A stretch of 5,813 nucleotides of DNA from Pelobacter sp. UBA5610 (GTDB taxonomy: Bacteria; Desulfobacterota; Desulfuromonadia; Desulfuromonadales; Syntrophotaleaceae), in NCBI GenBank assembly GCA_002424645.1, contig DIKU01000133.1, positions 7,279-13,091 of the forward strand. Reading direction: 5' to 3'. Each line of letters begins with the position of its first letter. Within the stretch, counting starts at the first letter, position 1. Under the pieces are notes generated by a model. The model was not told where the DNA came from, did no database searches, and saw nothing but the letters and a program-made list of their open reading frames with translations. This document shows, piece by piece, positions 5,350 to 5,813 of this stretch. The position numbers and the translations under genes were made by a program.

Positions 5350-5387
5350 ATAAAAAAGGCCGATCCGTATGGATCGGCCTTTTTTAT
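5350..5387 (+). terminator. Intrinsic terminator after rpsU (works on both strands by sequence)
   Basis: GGCCGATCC (5358-5366) pairs perfectly with GGATCGGCC (5371-5379) around a GTAT loop, extended outward by an A-tract pairing with the following T-tract. The stem is followed by TTTTTTATTTTT on the plus strand, and the mirrored A-run before it gives a T-tract on the minus strand, so it can stop transcription from either side. Confidence 0.94.
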
Positions 5388-5414
5388 TTTTACGGCAGTT
5401 CGCTTGCTGCATAT

Positions 5415-5457
5415 AAAAAAAGCCGAAGCGCTTATATGGTGTCAGCGCTTCGGCTTT
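5415..5457 (-). terminator. Intrinsic terminator of the gap gene
   Basis: AAAGCCGAAGCGC (5419-5431) and GCGCTTCGGCTTT (5445-5457) form a perfect 13-pair stem with a 13-base loop. On the minus strand the stem is followed by a run of Ts (complement of 5415-5421), the right polarity for the gap transcript ending just upstream. On the plus strand there is no T-tract, so this one is directional. Confidence 0.92.
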
Positions 5458-5477
5458 AGGGTGTCAAAAAAAGTTTT

Positions 5478-5813
5478 TTAGTTAGGCATGACCGGCAGTT
5501 CGATGCCGGCTATTTGCTGCAGCAGGCGGACAACCTGGCAAGTGTAACCGAATTCGTTGTCGTACCATACATAGACGACACAACGGTCGCCATTGACGAT
5601 AGTCGCCAGGGAGTCAACCACGCCCGCATGACGGGAGCCGATGAAGTCGCTGGATACCAGTTCCGGCGAGTTGACAAACGCGACCTGGTTTTGCAGCGAG
5701 GAATGCAGGGCAATGTCGCGCAGGTAGTTGTTAAGTTCATCGACAGAGGTCTCTTTGCCGAGGGACAGGTTGAGAACTGCCAAAGACACGTTGGCCACTG
5801 GTACGCGAATGGC
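5478..5813 (-). CDS. gap: Glyceraldehyde-3-phosphate dehydrogenase, C-terminal part (5' end outside window)
   Basis: The last 111 codons of a phosphorylating GAPDH are present; the frame is open to the right edge, so the start lies beyond it. The fragment begins AIRVPVANVSLAVLNL, the conserved strand at the start of the last part of the catalytic domain. It continues with NSPELVSSDFIGSRHAGVVD (substrate-binding region) and ends with VVYVWYDNEFGYTCQVVRLL, where the WYDNE-GY motif is near-invariant. The catalytic Cys and His lie upstream and cannot be checked. The wording VANVSLAVLNLSL and the tail IAGIELPVMPN resemble the longer Gap subfamily I recall from some gammaproteobacteria, which carries an N-terminal extension, more than E. 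coli GapA; this is from memory. The gene ends in TAA followed by its own terminator and converges on rpsU. Confidence 0.93.
   Translation of the reverse strand, partial: AIRVPVANVSLAVLNLSLGKETSVDELNNYLRDIALHSSLQNQVAFVNSPELVSSDFIGSRHAGVVDSLATIVNGDRCVVYVWYDNEFGYTCQVVRLLQQIAGIELPVMPN

Overview
The window carries seven protein-coding genes and reads as chromosomal DNA from a Gram-negative bacterium. Moderate GC, a ClpA-Aat N-degron pair, a stand-alone RlmL-type methyltransferase, a DUF815-like AAA protein, a PilZ protein behind a -24/-12 promoter and a long-form-like Gap suggest a deltaproteobacterial (Desulfuromonadales, Pelobacter-like) relative. That placement is inference from gene content and protein style; there is no rRNA or other decisive marker. 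No tRNA, rRNA, CRISPR array, insertion sequence or phage gene was seen.

Layout. 1-666 (+) is the C-terminal part of clpA, cut by the left edge. It overlaps by one base with aat (666-1355, +): ClpA unfolds substrates for ClpP, and Aat makes the N-terminal Leu/Phe tags that ClpS delivers to ClpAP, so the two form one functional and translational unit. A 411-base gap (1356-1766) has no gene but holds a cluster of DnaA-box-like sequences. A PilZ-domain gene (1767-2504, -) follows, preceded by a good sigma-54 promoter match and, 80-135 bases further upstream, three copies of a 10-base motif placed like enhancer-binding-protein sites. Next comes a DUF815-type AAA protein (2697-3605, -) whose nucleotide-binding and hydrolysis motifs look degenerate and whose probable promoter is overlapped by a 19-base palindrome. 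Divergent from it is the THUMP/SAM RNA methyltransferase (3785-4897, +).

The right end holds rpsU (ribosomal protein bS21, 5130-5324, +) with a strong sigma-70 promoter, a 12-pair leader hairpin and a strong terminator. The C-terminal part of a glyceraldehyde-3-phosphate dehydrogenase gene (5478-5813, -) converges on it with its own terminator and is cut by the right edge.

Most genes are housekeeping (protein turnover, ribosome biogenesis, glycolysis). The middle minus-strand pair, PilZ plus degenerate AAA, is the least explained part. I see no convincing new multi-gene system. The points most worth checking are the sigma-54/PilZ regulatory region, the degenerate AAA protein, the competing hairpins at the start of aat, and the rpsU leader hairpin.
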